Shown here: in pieces, positions 37,372-48,600 of the stretch | Layout of the letters: each line of letters begins with the position of its first letter | How positions within the stretch are numbered: position 1 is the stretch's first letter | Assembly: GCA_009103225.1 (NCBI GenBank) | Contig: RHPI01003536.1 | Span: 13,370-77,369, forward strand | DNA from: Chlorokybus atmophyticus | Lineage: Eukaryota; Streptophyta; Chlorokybophyceae; Chlorokybales; Chlorokybaceae | Direction: 5' to 3' | DNA: 64,000 nucleotides | Translations under genes and position numbers: made by a program | The notes under the pieces: model-generated | What the model was told of the DNA's origin: nothing | The model's input: the letters and a program-made list of their open reading frames with translations, nothing else | The model's database searches: none

Positions 37372-38165
37372 AGCCAGTCATGATTAGCTTGGGACATAGC
37401 CTATGCAGCAAAAGAGGAGAGCGCACAATGCGAGGGTCCTCAAACCGGAGTAAACGCCAGAAGCACCTAAAAATAAACAAGAGGTAACCAAACATATACG
37501 AGGTCACAGAAAGCAGGGGGGGTGGGGTGGGGGGTCTCAGGCGGTGCCCACCCGCATTGGACTGGAGATAACAGCACTTTGAATGCGCAAATCCGTATCC
37601 AATCAATGATGCGAAGATCACAGCAGATCACAAACAACTATGTAACACTGTTCTACATCCGAGATAGGCATGTTCTACTTAGCTGAATTGGTACTTCAAG
37701 CGTAGTCGGCCTAGGCTTGATAACACGACTGTCACATCATGTAGAGTTGAGTTAAGAGAGTGGGTTAGGGTTACAGTGAGACTGAGTGCTTCTGAACTGT
37801 GGTAACGCAACCCCCTTCTTTCGCTGTGCGGCAGGGGTGAGCTGATGCGGGGCCTCTTCTCGGAGGTACATGCAACAACAAAATTTCTCTCACCTGCCTG
37901 TCTGCAATGCACTTTTGTCTGCAAGTGCAGACATTGTCTAGGAAACTGGTTTGCTAGCGTGCTAACATCATCGTATTGAGTAAAGCACTCATCCTTTACT
38001 ACATGTACATCAATAGTCCTGAAAATAATCGGGCACAACTAGTCAACATCCACCCAACAACTATTTACTAAACTGAAAGAATTATACCCTTAACAATCAG
38101 CCACGCCTGCAAGTGTTAAAATACTCTACTACCGGGTGTGCGTGTATGATCCACTGCAGCAGCAG
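37370..38165. other. Region 3' of GT61A, duplicated downstream of GT61B
   Basis: From about 37880 to 38110 the sequence aligns with about 53905-54130 in direct orientation, sharing CTGTCTGCAATGCACTTTTG and TACATCAATAGTCCTGA. It is probably the 3' flank or UTR of the GT61 genes. No gene seen in 37370-37880. Confidence 0.5.
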
Positions 38166-38169
38166 CGTC

Positions 38170-39384
38170 TCACGTACTAAGTTGCACACTCGCTATCCCC
38201 TCCTCATTGCAGTAGCTCCTCATCCACTCCTGTCTCCCCTCATCCATCCCCTCATCCACCACCCCCTTGACCCACCCCTTGACATCCCCCACACTCACCT
38301 CAAAGTCCGGACTGTAATTGTACCCAACATAACCCATGCTCCCCCTCAGCCCCGCGCACGAGGTGGACACATTGCTGCCCTGTGGGAGACCAAACTTGAG
38401 GGAGTAGTCTTTGGGGACAAGAGACACTTTGACTAGAGTGTCGTTGGAACGCTGCCAGTCGGCCAGGAAACCGATGGCGGAGGAGTAGGTGGAGGCAGGA
38501 GACCTGAGAGGGGGGAGTGAGTGTGTAGGTGTGTGTAAGTGTGTGTGGGTGGGTGGGTGACGGAGCAGTTGTGATGCTTTTGTCAGGGTGATTGACTGGA
38601 TGCGTGTGAAACAGAGGTGTGACAGTGGTGTTTGTGTGTGCTTCTTACCAGTGGCCATGTCCGCACTCGGAGTCGATCTGCACGTAGGCAGTCACGGTGT
38701 TAGCATCGACTGCAAATGCAACTGCCCAGTATAACAGGCAGCACAGGCCACTAATGTACTCGCATAATCGGCACACGCCTCCAGATAGGGCTCTCACCTC
38801 CAGGAAGGCAGCGCAGCGAGGCAGGAACAGGGACAGAGCCCCGTGGCCGCCGTGCGTGCCCACGTACACGTCCACATTTGCAATCCCCAGTATCTGTAAC
38901 CACGACAACATCACTGTAAGTTTCCAGCTCAAGTGCAGCACACACGCATACACGCATGCACACGCACTCGAACACACCTGATCTTGGAACTCCGGGTGCT
39001 TCTTCGGGTCGAGCAGGCACGCAAAGTGCGCTCCCTCCAGCTCATCAATATCTGTGACATACACTCTTTGCACCCCCTCTTCCGTCTCCACGACCCCCTT
39101 CGCGACCTCATCCATGCTGACGATCTTCCTGTGCCACACGTGCTTGCGCGCATACACGCCGAAGCGAATCTCCTCTCCTTCTATCGGTCTCGACACGCGT
39201 GGAGGGGGGACTTTGAGATAATCCCACGCAGCGGTGCGATAAGCAGCCAGTGCACGATTTACTTGGGAGTCAGTGTAAATGCGAGAGCGAGGGTTAAGGT
39301 GACGCAAAGGCCAGATCCACATCTGGTTGATGATGAGGTCTCAAAGCAGGTGACAGTGTTGCCCTCGAGGGCAATGAGGTCAGC
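38170..39384 (-). pseudogene. GT61-like glycosyltransferase GT61A, 5'-truncated and frameshifted
   Basis: This copy holds only the four last exons of the GT61B type: 39384-38978 (ADLIALEGN...), the VDVYVGTHGGHGALSLF exon at about 38893-38798, the short DSECGHGHW exon, and the terminal exon down to the stop at 38170. The exons encoding the membrane anchor and the first part of the lumenal domain are missing; the sulfotransferase ST2 lies in their place. In the first retained exon, TGATGAGGTCTC (about 39330-39341) lacks one G relative to TGATGAGGGTCTC in GT61B, which shifts the frame. A six-base in-frame deletion is also present (VVETEEG for VVETVKEEG). Splice sites are otherwise conserved. Confidence 0.75.
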
Positions 39385-39475
39385 CTGCAGGTGTGCAAAG
39401 AACAGATTGTTAGTCAAGACAGATACATGCAGTTGAAGGATATACACACCCACACGTGTACGCACAGTAACACAC

Positions 39476-40909
39476 ATACCGTTCGAACAACGTTCCCAAC
39501 TGCGCGTTAAGCGGTTGAAAGAACTCCACCAACATCGCATGCGTGTTGTTGGACATGGTTGGAGCGGGATACGTTGCACATACGTGAAGAATGGATGTGG
39601 GCTTGTTGTGCACGACTCTGTCGGGGAGCGGGAGCTCATACTCGATCCCGAGGTAGTCGAGCACGCTCATTACGGCCTCGCGCTCGTACACCAACTTGTG
39701 AAAATCCACATTGATGAACTGCTTCTGAGGTGGGAAGAGACTCCACCACGGGTCCAACTGGACGGCATACCACGAGTCCCATAGAGGCGAAGGCCGACAC
39801 TCTTCATACACCTGCACGCAGTCGTCAACATCTTCTTCTATGCAGGCAATGCATGTTGTTGGTGGTAAAGGTTGATGCATGAGTCACTTACCCATGGCTT
39901 GGGGAGGTTTGTTCGCGCAGCCATGCAGGTGCGGGCCTCGGACAACACTTGTCGGGCCCAGTCATTAAATTGGACGTCGCACGGGATGTGCTTTAGCAAA
40001 CGGCCTTTGTGGCCAAACCACGAGAGGGTGCGTTCGACGGGGTTGCGCAGGGGGGTGACCATGAATTTGAGTCCTGCGACGAGCCCGTGACGGGAGTAGT
40101 GCTGGCCGATCTGCAGCGCCGCGCTTAGCGTGCGCAAGAAGTCATGCGTGCTGTCCATCACGTAACGCGCCCTCTGCATGTGCCTGTGTCTGTAGGCATG
40201 TGCACGTCCCGGACTCTGTTGCATGCTGATGTTGTAACTACGAGTGCATCGTCAACAAGACCACCACTGACTCCATCGGCGAGGCAGCTGTCAGAGCACA
40301 GGGGATAGCGCTGGGAGTACGCTGCCAACCACTCCGGCGTCATGTGCGGCACCAACGGCTGGTCTGCAAAGTGAATCTCTTTCGTGTACTGGAGATCCTA
40401 CTTGTTCGGAAGCACACATACACACAGTCATCAGTGCTGTGCGTGCGTGCGTGCGTGTGGTTGGCTTTGGTTACTTTGCATCTTGGTGCACAAAAACAAA
40501 ACCGACATGCCCAAGGGCTCACCTCTCCCTTGCCAAACATCTCGCCTGCACAAGCACGCGAAGTGTCAATGCCACGCCACGCTGTCAGCATTGCGTGTTT
40601 CAAGCGCACATACACACCTGACGACATAGCCCCAGAGCGTGGTGGAGCCACACTTCTGCCCGCCAATGAGGAAGAGGTTGGGCACCGGGTGGCCTTTGTA
40701 GCACGGCGCGCTACCCGCGGTCCTGCTCAACCACCTGCACCTCATCATCCTCGCCATCAACACCACGCCCTCCAGCAAGCAGCAGCGCCCTCCTCGGTGC
40801 GCGCTCCCCGCGTGCATGCACAGTGGGGGCGCCGGCGAGGAGGACGACCACAAGGAGCACAAGGAGGAGGCGGAGCCAGAGGGGACGAATGGGAAGAAGC
40901 CTACGCATG
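39476..40909 (-). pseudogene. Sulfotransferase ST2, frameshifted and fused to GT61A sequence
   Basis: A paralog of ST1 that keeps the start (ATG at 40909, Leu/Val anchor), GGQKCGSTTLWGY, LRNPVERTLSWFGH and the C-terminal exon from 39811 to 39476. Compared with ST1, one extra base (CAACCACC for CAACACC on the plus strand near 40729) shifts the frame before the sulfate-binding loop, and the microexon is one base longer. The Asp of the 3'-phosphate motif is Asn (RNPVER). The last exon follows ST1 up to LFERY and then passes straight into intron sequence of the GT61 gene (GTGTGTTACTGTGCGT...). The last roughly 70 residues of ST1, including the acidic tail, are gone. Confidence 0.75.
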
Positions 40910-42427
40910 ACTAGAGCGGTGGGTTGAAAAATTGCGCTCTCATCCACCAACCAACTCATTGTCGCTGTTTGTGTGTGGTGCTACTGCGGTGTACACAGAC
41001 CACCCGGTCAGTTCATACGAAGGTTCAATGCCGCATGCACTGCGCTTACATACCAACATGGGTACAAGACTGTGCGAGTGGTTACTCTGCAGCTATGTGT
41101 GCGTGTGCGCAGTGCTGCTGCTGCACGCAGCGAGTGATGATAGACTCTCAACATGCATATGATTCGACAATTTTCCAAGGGCATCCCGCACCTCGAGGCA
41201 GGCAGGCAGCGGCATGCAGCAAAAAGTATGAGAAAGTGCGGGTCTGCAGTCAGTTTACAGCATGCAGGCGGTGAATGACAAGAGAGGCAACACTAACCTC
41301 ACACAGGCATCTGTCCCTGAGAGCAACACAGTGCTCTTGTACAGCAACGACGACCCTGACGCCGCCGCCGCCGCCGTCTCGGAGCTCACTCGGGGATAGT
41401 CGCCCGTGCTATTCGTGTGCAAAAATTGTGAATCCTGTGGGGCGTGCAACGAGTCTTTTCACCGCACATTAGCCAGTCCATATAGCCATAAATGCGTTGC
41501 AGCGTAAAGACTTGGTCACGCAGCCTGTGTGGCACGCAGGATGCCCCTGCTGGTCTGGGCCTAGGCCTACTTAGCTAGCGACTGCCAGGAATGTGTCAGA
41601 ATTTCGTGCATCACATAGGGTAAGGGTCCCTAATGTGGGAACGGCCCCTTATGTGGGGATTAGCCGTTTTTTGCCTGCAACTTCTGGCCTGTCAGGCCAT
41701 TGCCGGCCAAACTTTGGGGCGTGATACATCTCAGTGCGAGCTATCTAGCGACCCCATACCCGACCCAAACAGTTGAGTAGAGCGGGAGATCTGAATTTTC
41801 AAATTCCATTATTTTCTTATTTTAACCGGGGTTGGCCTACCCTCAACTTTGGTAGGCTGTAACTTTGTGGTATCAATGCCTATTTGAATGATGTTTTGTT
41901 TGTTGGCTTCCTATGGGTTAGGAGAGCTTATTTACCAAGTTTCATGACAATGTACGCGGAAATACAAAAGTTAGAATGCTCACAATTTTGGGGTGTCGCG
42001 CAACGCAACCCCCAAAAAGTAAAGTTGTGATTGTGGCTATTGTAGCAGTTGTAACTTGGTGTGGCGCGTTGTTATGTTGTTTAATAGTTGTATTGCAACT
42101 TGGATTGCCTTCAGCACTCAATGAGCTGTGTTGTTGTGATTTTGTAGCACATAGTTGAGGTAGGGTGCGGGTGAGGGGGATACTTTGCATGCAAGTGAGG
42201 GCATGCAATTGAGGAGCAGTCCGAGATAGGTGGAGACAGCCAGTGAGATTGCCAAGGTTCAAGTTCTGCAACTAGCTACCTCTACAAACAACTTCCCTAT
42301 GGTCCACGGCAACTCTGCAAGGGTGGGTGTGTTGCATGCTTAAGCAACTTTGTCATCATCGTGGCACTTGGCCACTCAGACCACCCTCGCATCATGTTGC
42401 TGATATGCAACTGCTCTCAGGGCAAAC

Positions 42428-43841
42428 GTGAAGGCCAAGACACCCTTGGCCAAAAAGAGAAAGAGGTGCCACAACAACTACAGCAACATGCTGGAGGACA
42501 TTCAGCGTGCAGTGGCCAGCATCAACCAGGGATGTATGTGCGTTGCTGATGCTGTGAGGGAACTTGGCGTCCCGGACACCACCATGCGCAGGTTCCTCGC
42601 ACAGCCAAACACCCTCCCCGAGCACAAGTGAGTTGGGGACATTATGTTGCGCTGCAAACACTGGATGCTAGTTAGTGACTCTGTGTACACTCTTGATAGG
42701 GGGGCAGGTGCACCTACAGTTTTCACAGAAGAGGAGGAGAATGACCTGGCTGAGTTTGTGAAAATGAGAAACAAGTGGGGTCGTGCAATGACATGGACCG
42801 AGATCACAATTGAAGCAGGCAAAAGGCTGGCTGGTGACCCAAGAGCCAAGCTGTTCAAGGCTGGAATACGTGGCAAGAGGTGGTGGTAGTGCTTAAAGAG
42901 GCGAAAGAACCTTGTGAGCAGAAAGGCTGAGCCATTGGACAAGTTCAGAAGGGTGTCTCTGAGCAAACCAATTGTATACCATTACTTTCAGCTTCTGGCG
43001 GAGACAGTGCACAGACTGGGTGTGGGCACAGAGCGCATCATCTCTGCTGACGAAGTTGGCATCGAACCAGACACAAGCGTCCAGAACCAGAAGGTCATTT
43101 GCGAGAGGTAAGAGTGTTAGTGCTGTCAGCATACACACACACCTTCTGTTCACACACATGCAAACTCTGCCTGACCTGTGTTATGCAGTGGTGCAAAGTG
43201 GGCGCAATCAGCTACCACTGGCAGCAGAGAACACATAACCTTGATGTGTGCCGTCACTGGAGCCGAGCATGCTGTGCCACCTCTAGTCATCGTGAAAGGA
43301 CAGAGACTGTGTGTGGACAACAAGGACTTCACCGTGCCGGGAGCCCGCTTCGCTGTCCAAGAAAACGCATGGGTGACCACAGAAATCTTTGAGTTGTGGA
43401 TCAGGGAGTTGGTGAAGTGGTTTCCTAGAGGAGTTAGTCCTTCCAACCCTGTACTGTTAGTGGTGGACGGACATGTGAGCAGATACAACCCTCGCATGAT
43501 TCGCTATGCCCAGGACAGAGGGCTACACATCCTCATCCTGCCACCACACACAACCCATCGTCTGCAAGTGCTGGATGTCTCCTGTTTCCACCCTTTCAAG
43601 GAGGCCTATAGGAAGGAGTACAGGAAGCGGCAGGACACCAGGTACAACTTCGAGCTCAGCCGCAAGGAGTTCCTGTCTCTCCTCGTCAACCCCTACTACA
43701 CAGGCCTGTCCCCTGCAAACATCATTGCAGGCTTCCGGGCATGTGGGCCATGGCCTCTCAACGTGCATGCACTGGACAAGTACTTCACTGACAAGGCCCG
43801 GGTGATTGACTGGATGCGTGTGAAACAGAGGTGTGACAGTG
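42428..43841 (+). CDS. Pogo/jerky-like transposase, N-terminal and catalytic parts
   Basis: The exons end or begin at 42627, 42700-43107 and 43189-43841, with GT-AG introns and matching phases. Exon 1 is a psq-type helix-turn-helix (VASINQGCMCVADAVRELGV). Exon 2 continues the DNA-binding region and starts the DDE domain (ISADEVGIEPD). Exon 3 holds VVDGHVSRYNP and LQVLDVSCFHPFKEAY, so all three catalytic Asp residues are present. One TAG at 42887-42889 (RGKRWW*CLKRRKN) interrupts exon 2 with the same frame on both sides. The true start codon is not clear: the open frame begins at a GTG at 42428, so a short upstream exon or an ATG I could not place is needed. This is the best-preserved of the three pogo copies. 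Confidence 0.7.
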
Positions 43842-43842
43842 N

Positions 43843-44650
43843 CATTGAACCTCCTAGTGCGAATCAACGCGAGAGCTTTCTGCATGTACGCCCGTGCAGG
43901 ACACCGTCCCATCTTCAGTGTAACATTCTTGTTGTACATGTCCGCTGGAGAGAATGGAAAGCTGGGTGCTGTGTGACACCCAACTGAAGAGATTGTGCCA
44001 AACGGGCGAATGAGGTCATAAGCCATTTTCAGCGCTTGCGGCAAGCCAACAACCTGCGAGAAACATCTCATCATCGCAACAACATAGCATAGCAGTTCAG
44101 TAGACAAACTAGACAGACATGTACCTCCATTACTGCTGGCACGCCTCTGCCGATTGAATGCTCCTGCACAGTCTGCACACCCAACAGAGCCAACGCACAC
44201 ACTTCAATGCACATGCTACTTACCATGTGTACGAAATACCTCCAACAGATATGTACAAGCACTGCCAACCTGCCAGGGTTCATGGATGGTTATGTCAAAG
44301 GCCTCTGCGCCTAGCTCCCTTGCCTTGGAGAGTCTTGCAGGGACAGAGTCAAAAGCAATCACGCGGGGAGCGCCGAGGTGAAAAGCCGAGGCAATGGCCA
44401 TGAGGCCGACGGGTCCGCAGCCAATCACAACAACAACCTCTTCCTGCTGGAAATCCACGCCTTCCAGCGCGCGCTCGGCGCAGAAGTAACCGGTTGGCAG
44501 CACGTCACCGAGCAGGAGAGCCTCCATGTCTGTCACGCCGTCGGGGAGGTGCACAAGGGTCGCGTCGGCCATGGGAACCTTCACATACTGCGCCTGTGCA
44601 CCCTGCAAGCCCGCCCCATTCTCCCCCCAACCTGGCCTGTCATGCTTGTT
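43843..44650 (-). pseudogene. Zinc-type alcohol dehydrogenase fragment, antisense inside the transposon
   Basis: The minus strand from about 44650 encodes the middle of a medium-chain zinc-dependent dehydrogenase (COG1063-like): GAQAQYVKVPMADATLVHLP, LLLGDVLPTGYF, and the Rossmann nucleotide-binding motif VVVIGCGPVGLMA followed by AFDSVPARLSKARELGAE. An intron of about 230 bp separates this from a second exon reading LPQALKMAYDLIRPFGTISS and NVTLKMGRCPARAYM, which stops at the N at 43842. The N-terminal catalytic-zinc part and the C-terminus are absent. It is either a captured host fragment or a misplaced contig. Confidence 0.7.
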
Positions 44651-45290
44651 GGACGCCATTGACAAAGCCGATGAAGAAGACAACAACAACAACAACAACA
44701 ACGAGGACTGCACACCCAACACAGAGGCACCCGCAAAGAGGAGGAGAGGGCTGAAGACTGCCCACCTGCTCACAGCTGATGAGATAGCAGCAGAGCTTGA
44801 ACGCCAGGATGCAGAGAAGGCAGTCAAAGCAGAAGCAATCCAAGCACGCAAGGAGGTAGCAAAGCAGCGCAAAGCACAGCAAGCACAAGCTGCAGCAGAC
44901 AAGGCAGAAAGAAACAAGACTAAGGCCAAAGCTACAGCGCTGAAGAAGATGCTCGCTGATAGAGAGAAGGACAGGAAGAAGCAAGACAAGGCTGAAGCAC
45001 AAGCTCAAGCACAAGCTGAAGCTGAACAACAGAAGCTTGAGCAGCATCAAGCAGCCCAAGCAGAACATGCACAGAGGGAGCAAACAGCACGGGAGGCAAA
45101 CGAGTTGTGGATGAAATACGAGTGGGACCCTATGCAGTGCAACAATCAACAAGGAGACCCCCTATGGGACTATGCAGAGGTTTCTGCAGAGCGCCATCTC
45201 GGCCCTGACCCTCCCCCTCACGCGCAAGCCAAGGAGGCGGGTCTCCGCTGGAGACACAAGCGCAGGCAGCGGCACATACACAAGACCTAG
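44640..45290 (+). CDS. C-terminal region of the pogo transposase
   Basis: The frame continues with AIDKADEED, a run of Asn from CAA/AAC repeats (about 44683-44703), KRRRGLKTAHLLTADEIAA, and then a long Lys/Ala/Gln/Glu-rich stretch that should form a coiled coil (about 44800-45090). It ends at a TAG at 45288-45290. Lys-rich tails of this type follow the DDE domain in pogo/jerky transposases. It is separated from the rest of the transposase by the dehydrogenase fragment. Confidence 0.6.
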   Translation, partial: SCLLDAIDKADEEDNNNNNNNEDCTPNTEAPAKRRRGLKTAHLLTADEIAAELERQDAEKAVKAEAIQARKEVAKQRKAQQAQAAADKAERNKTKAKATALKKMLADREKDRKKQDKAEAQAQAQAEAEQQKLEQHQAAQAEHAQREQTAREANELWMKYEWDPMQCNNQQGDPLWDYAEVSAERHLGPDPPPHAQAKEAGLRWRHKRRQRHIHKT

Positions 45291-45869
45291 ACTTAGACAC
45301 CCTGTTAGGCATAGTCTTACAACTCTAACATGCGCTGTACATACACATGCCTGCATGCATCACCTCTGTGACCTGCTTGCTGCGCCTGATGCCGCCTACG
45401 TCCGCATAAATGACGCCGCCCACCTTGCATGCAACCTTGCAAGTGTGGCCAAGGTTTGCCGCCAAAGCGGCGCACCTTGGCGGCAACACAACGGCTGCAA
45501 CCACAAATGCCTGCACGTCACACCTCTCACAGCCTGCCCCCCAGCCTGCATTTGCTGGCCGCAGCCACTTCGCAATGACTGCGGCCAGCAAGCTGAGGGG
45601 ACTCAAGAAAGGCTGACTGCGCCTGTCAGCCTTTCTGGAGTCCCCAAATTAGGGCAAAACCTCTCGAGGGGTCAGACCCCTCACACCCCTCACTTTGGCG
45701 CGCTGTATCTCCCACGATACCGCGCCCAAAAAGGTGAAAAAACTACTGATGTGTAGCTTATATTCTCAGCTACACATCACCTATATACACCACCGCCATC
45801 AAAGCAACACATCATACACAATCTGCTTAAAACCCCAGATTTGCCCCGAAATAGGGGCCTTTACCCTAA

Positions 45870-48540
45870 GTAGTCCACACACGAAAGTACGATAGCCGCA
45901 GTTTAACCAATGGCCCCCCTAACTACGTCTCACGCTGAGAGGCCCTGCCGCAATGGCCCGGCATACCGGTCGTCGGTAGTTGGCACCACACACGCTGCAA
46001 TTGTCAAGTGGCACTGCAAACTCCATCTCCAAAGAAACAACAAGCGAAACAATCTTAGCAGGCCGGTAATGTCGCAAATTGACCGATGAGACACGGTCAG
46101 ACGATACATCGACGTTCGACTATGCAAGTCACATCATGTAACTGCGTCGTGTCATCGTACACTCATTTGGCTAATGGTTGCGACATTACGTCATAACATA
46201 GATGTCCATTTGAAAAGCTTAACAGTTTACAAATACCGAGCACTTTGATATTACAAGTTTATCATGCCTACACCGTAGAAGATTGTGTTGTGTATGCATG
46301 CTTGCAATCGGTTGCCGCAGCAGCTTCACAACAACACATTACGTCACACACTCATATAACGTAATGTGCGTCGTGCTACCAACATGCCTGGTTGCAGAAC
46401 TCCAACACGATGGAGTGCTAATTAGCTCAGCAGCGCATAATACACTGAATATCATGTTTAAAACTATTAAACTCTATGATCATATGATACGGGTGCATAC
46501 TCAGTATGCAACATAGTAACCAATATGTTGACAATTAACGAGGCTACTGTCTACATTTGCCTCGCGCGAGGCGAACGCAAACCTCATAGCCTTATAAATC
46601 GTCAATAAAAGGTCGGAACTCAGGCAGCCGTGATGATTAACCAAAAATCCCCCCCCCCTGATGCATGCAGGCATAGTCTTACAANAGGCTTATATAATGC
46701 GCTGTAGCCTCTAGCAGGTGTTTGAAAACGTGCGCGATGTAGCAGCAAAACGGCCAACAATGCCCCGGCGGGAGTGAAACGCTTGCGAGTTCCAACCTCT
46801 TGTTAACAATTAGCGAGCAATAATTCATATACAACACAACTTTTTATGCCACATTTGCCGATATTAGCAATCAACAGAGTAATAAGCAACCACACCTTAG
46901 AGGTGTCGGCGCCAAGCGCCTGCTTAAGGAAGCTTGTACTGGCGCCTCCGCGGGTTCACAAGCAGCATGCATGCATTCTACGTCAAGCGCTTGGCTAAGT
47001 CGGTTGCCAAGCAGTCAGCTGCCCTCCACCCCCAACTCCTGCACCGACCGCCCGCGCCNCCCCAAAGGCGATGCACGATCAGCAACGAAAGTACCCAGTA
47101 CGGTAATCCATGCAATACCGTAAGCTAAACTTAGTGCCACGAAAGTCTTCCTATAATAAATAATCCGGCGAGGCTCCGCCCGACCACCCAAAGCAAGGTC
47201 AGCTGCAGTACTCTGACGGGGCCGCTTTTTCAGGCTAGACAAGTTGTGCGTGTCCCGCAGCGAGAAATCTACAAATGGTCTAGCCCTTAAAAGAGTCTTT
47301 AAAAACTTTCATAGTTTAGCTATACATTACCAGCAACGACTTAATCTGGGTAAGGACGCCCTCGGATGGCTACCGTATTTACTGACATACTCTGTACTTA
47401 CCCGGTGTGTGTGTGTGAAGTGCTGAGTGAATCCGTACTTGTCCTGGTCCCCCCAATTAAACAATGGAAGCATATGCCGCCTGCAGAAGCTTCCATCGTT
47501 GCAGACCCGCTCGACTGCTTTGCGTTTGCGATTGAAAAGGCTTGGGATTGAAACCAGTCTTAGCCCTCGGGGTTTTAAGGTTTTATGTCAATCATGGTAC
47601 TAATTTGTTGCAAACTTGACACTGGAGCCAACTAATCTGAGCCATTATGATTCCGGCATGGTGCTGGCTGTTTAATAATGGCACAGGTGCAACAATGTTC
47701 AACGGTTCAATAGTTCAACACTGTTCAATAGTGGCACCAATTAGTTAGTGCCACTGTTGTTCCGGTCTTGTGCCAGTGTTCAACAATGGCAAAGGTTGTT
47801 TTACCTATACCATTGCTAGCACAGAATTTATGCCATTATGGTCTAGAGTTTCTGGACCAATAATTGCGCAGCTTGTGCCAGTAATCGCACAAGTTGCTCG
47901 TGCCAATATTGGAACGAGTTTGTGTCAGCACTGGCACTGAGCATTAGACCCATGTGGTGGCAAATAAGCCGAATCAAGTACACAATCTTCGCCGAACACA
48001 TTAATAGGCCATTCACGTAAGGATTGATCTATAAAGTAAATCCATAAAGTAAAGCACGTTTTACATACAGTACAAGCTTTGGGCACCATATACGCAAGTC
48101 AGTGGTATTGTAGCCTCACTCTTTTTACTCAACTCTGCATATTGTAATAGTCATGTTACCAACCTTACGCTTCATTTACTAATTCATCTGAGTACAAGTG
48201 GCGCATTTTGGATATAAAACCGTGTCATACGATTGTTTATTAATACCCTAATCTTGTCATCATTAAGTTGGATTGACTCTGCGCATGCAAGGTTCCCTCC
48301 TTCTATCTCCATCCCCGTGCGAGTGGGATGTCCCCTCTCAATTTGACGGCGTTTTGTATGTGGCCTCTCATATGTTTGCTCGCCCTCTGGCTTTTTTGGG
48401 GGCTTCCAACACTCGATCTACTTGACGAGGACCCTTGCAACGTGCATTTTTCTTGCAGCAACTGCTTGCTTTTTTGCTGCGCAGATTACGTAGCTGATTA
48501 GTTTTGTCATAGCCGCATATATATGCGTAAAATATATATA
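45870..48540. other. Mostly non-coding; repeats and two single-N joins
   Basis: Ns at 46685 and 47059 mark assembly joins. A 117-bp repeat shared with 58554-58670 starts right after the second N. The segment 47600-47950 is a degenerate array of words such as GTGCCATTATTG and TTGTTCAACAATGG that form many short hairpins. No gene is supportable. Confidence 0.45.
47060..47176. repeat. 117-bp perfect dispersed repeat, copy 1
   Basis: Identical to 58554-58670 from CCCCAAAGGCGATGCACGAT to AATAATCCGGCGAGGCTC, in the same orientation. On the minus strand both encode a hydrophobic stretch, FVALSLAYGIAWITVLGTF. The left edge abuts the N at 47059. Confidence 0.95.
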
Positions 48541-48541
48541 A

Positions 48542-48548
48542 ATAAAAA

Positions 48549-48581
<33 letters not shown>

Positions 48582-48600
48582 GTGTATATGCGCGGGGGCA
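48542..48600. repeat. TG/TA microsatellite
   Basis: TGTGTGTG is followed by a TA run. It is at the outer edge of the inverted duplication's right arm. A second TA run lies at 49018-49037. Confidence 0.9.

Larger units (their letters stand above)
41618..45866 (+). mobile_element. Pogo-type DNA transposon with terminal inverted repeats and TA flanks
   Basis: The left end GGGTAAGGGTCCCTA at 41618 and the right end, which reads GGGTAAAGGCCCCTA in reverse complement from 45866, match at 17 of the first 22 positions. Both are preceded by TA, the target-site duplication expected for pogo/Tc1-mariner elements. Inside are a spliced transposase (42428-43841 and 44640-45290) and an antisense alcohol dehydrogenase fragment (43843-44650). 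A lone N at 43842 separates the first transposase part from the dehydrogenase part, so the interior order may be an assembly error. Confidence 0.7.

Noticed and set aside
15178-42889. TAG recoded as sense (in-frame TAG in both the methyltransferase and the pogo transposase)
   Set aside because: The intact-looking ST1 gene ends in TAG, and damaged elements here contain TAA and TGA as well, so ordinary decay explains the stops.
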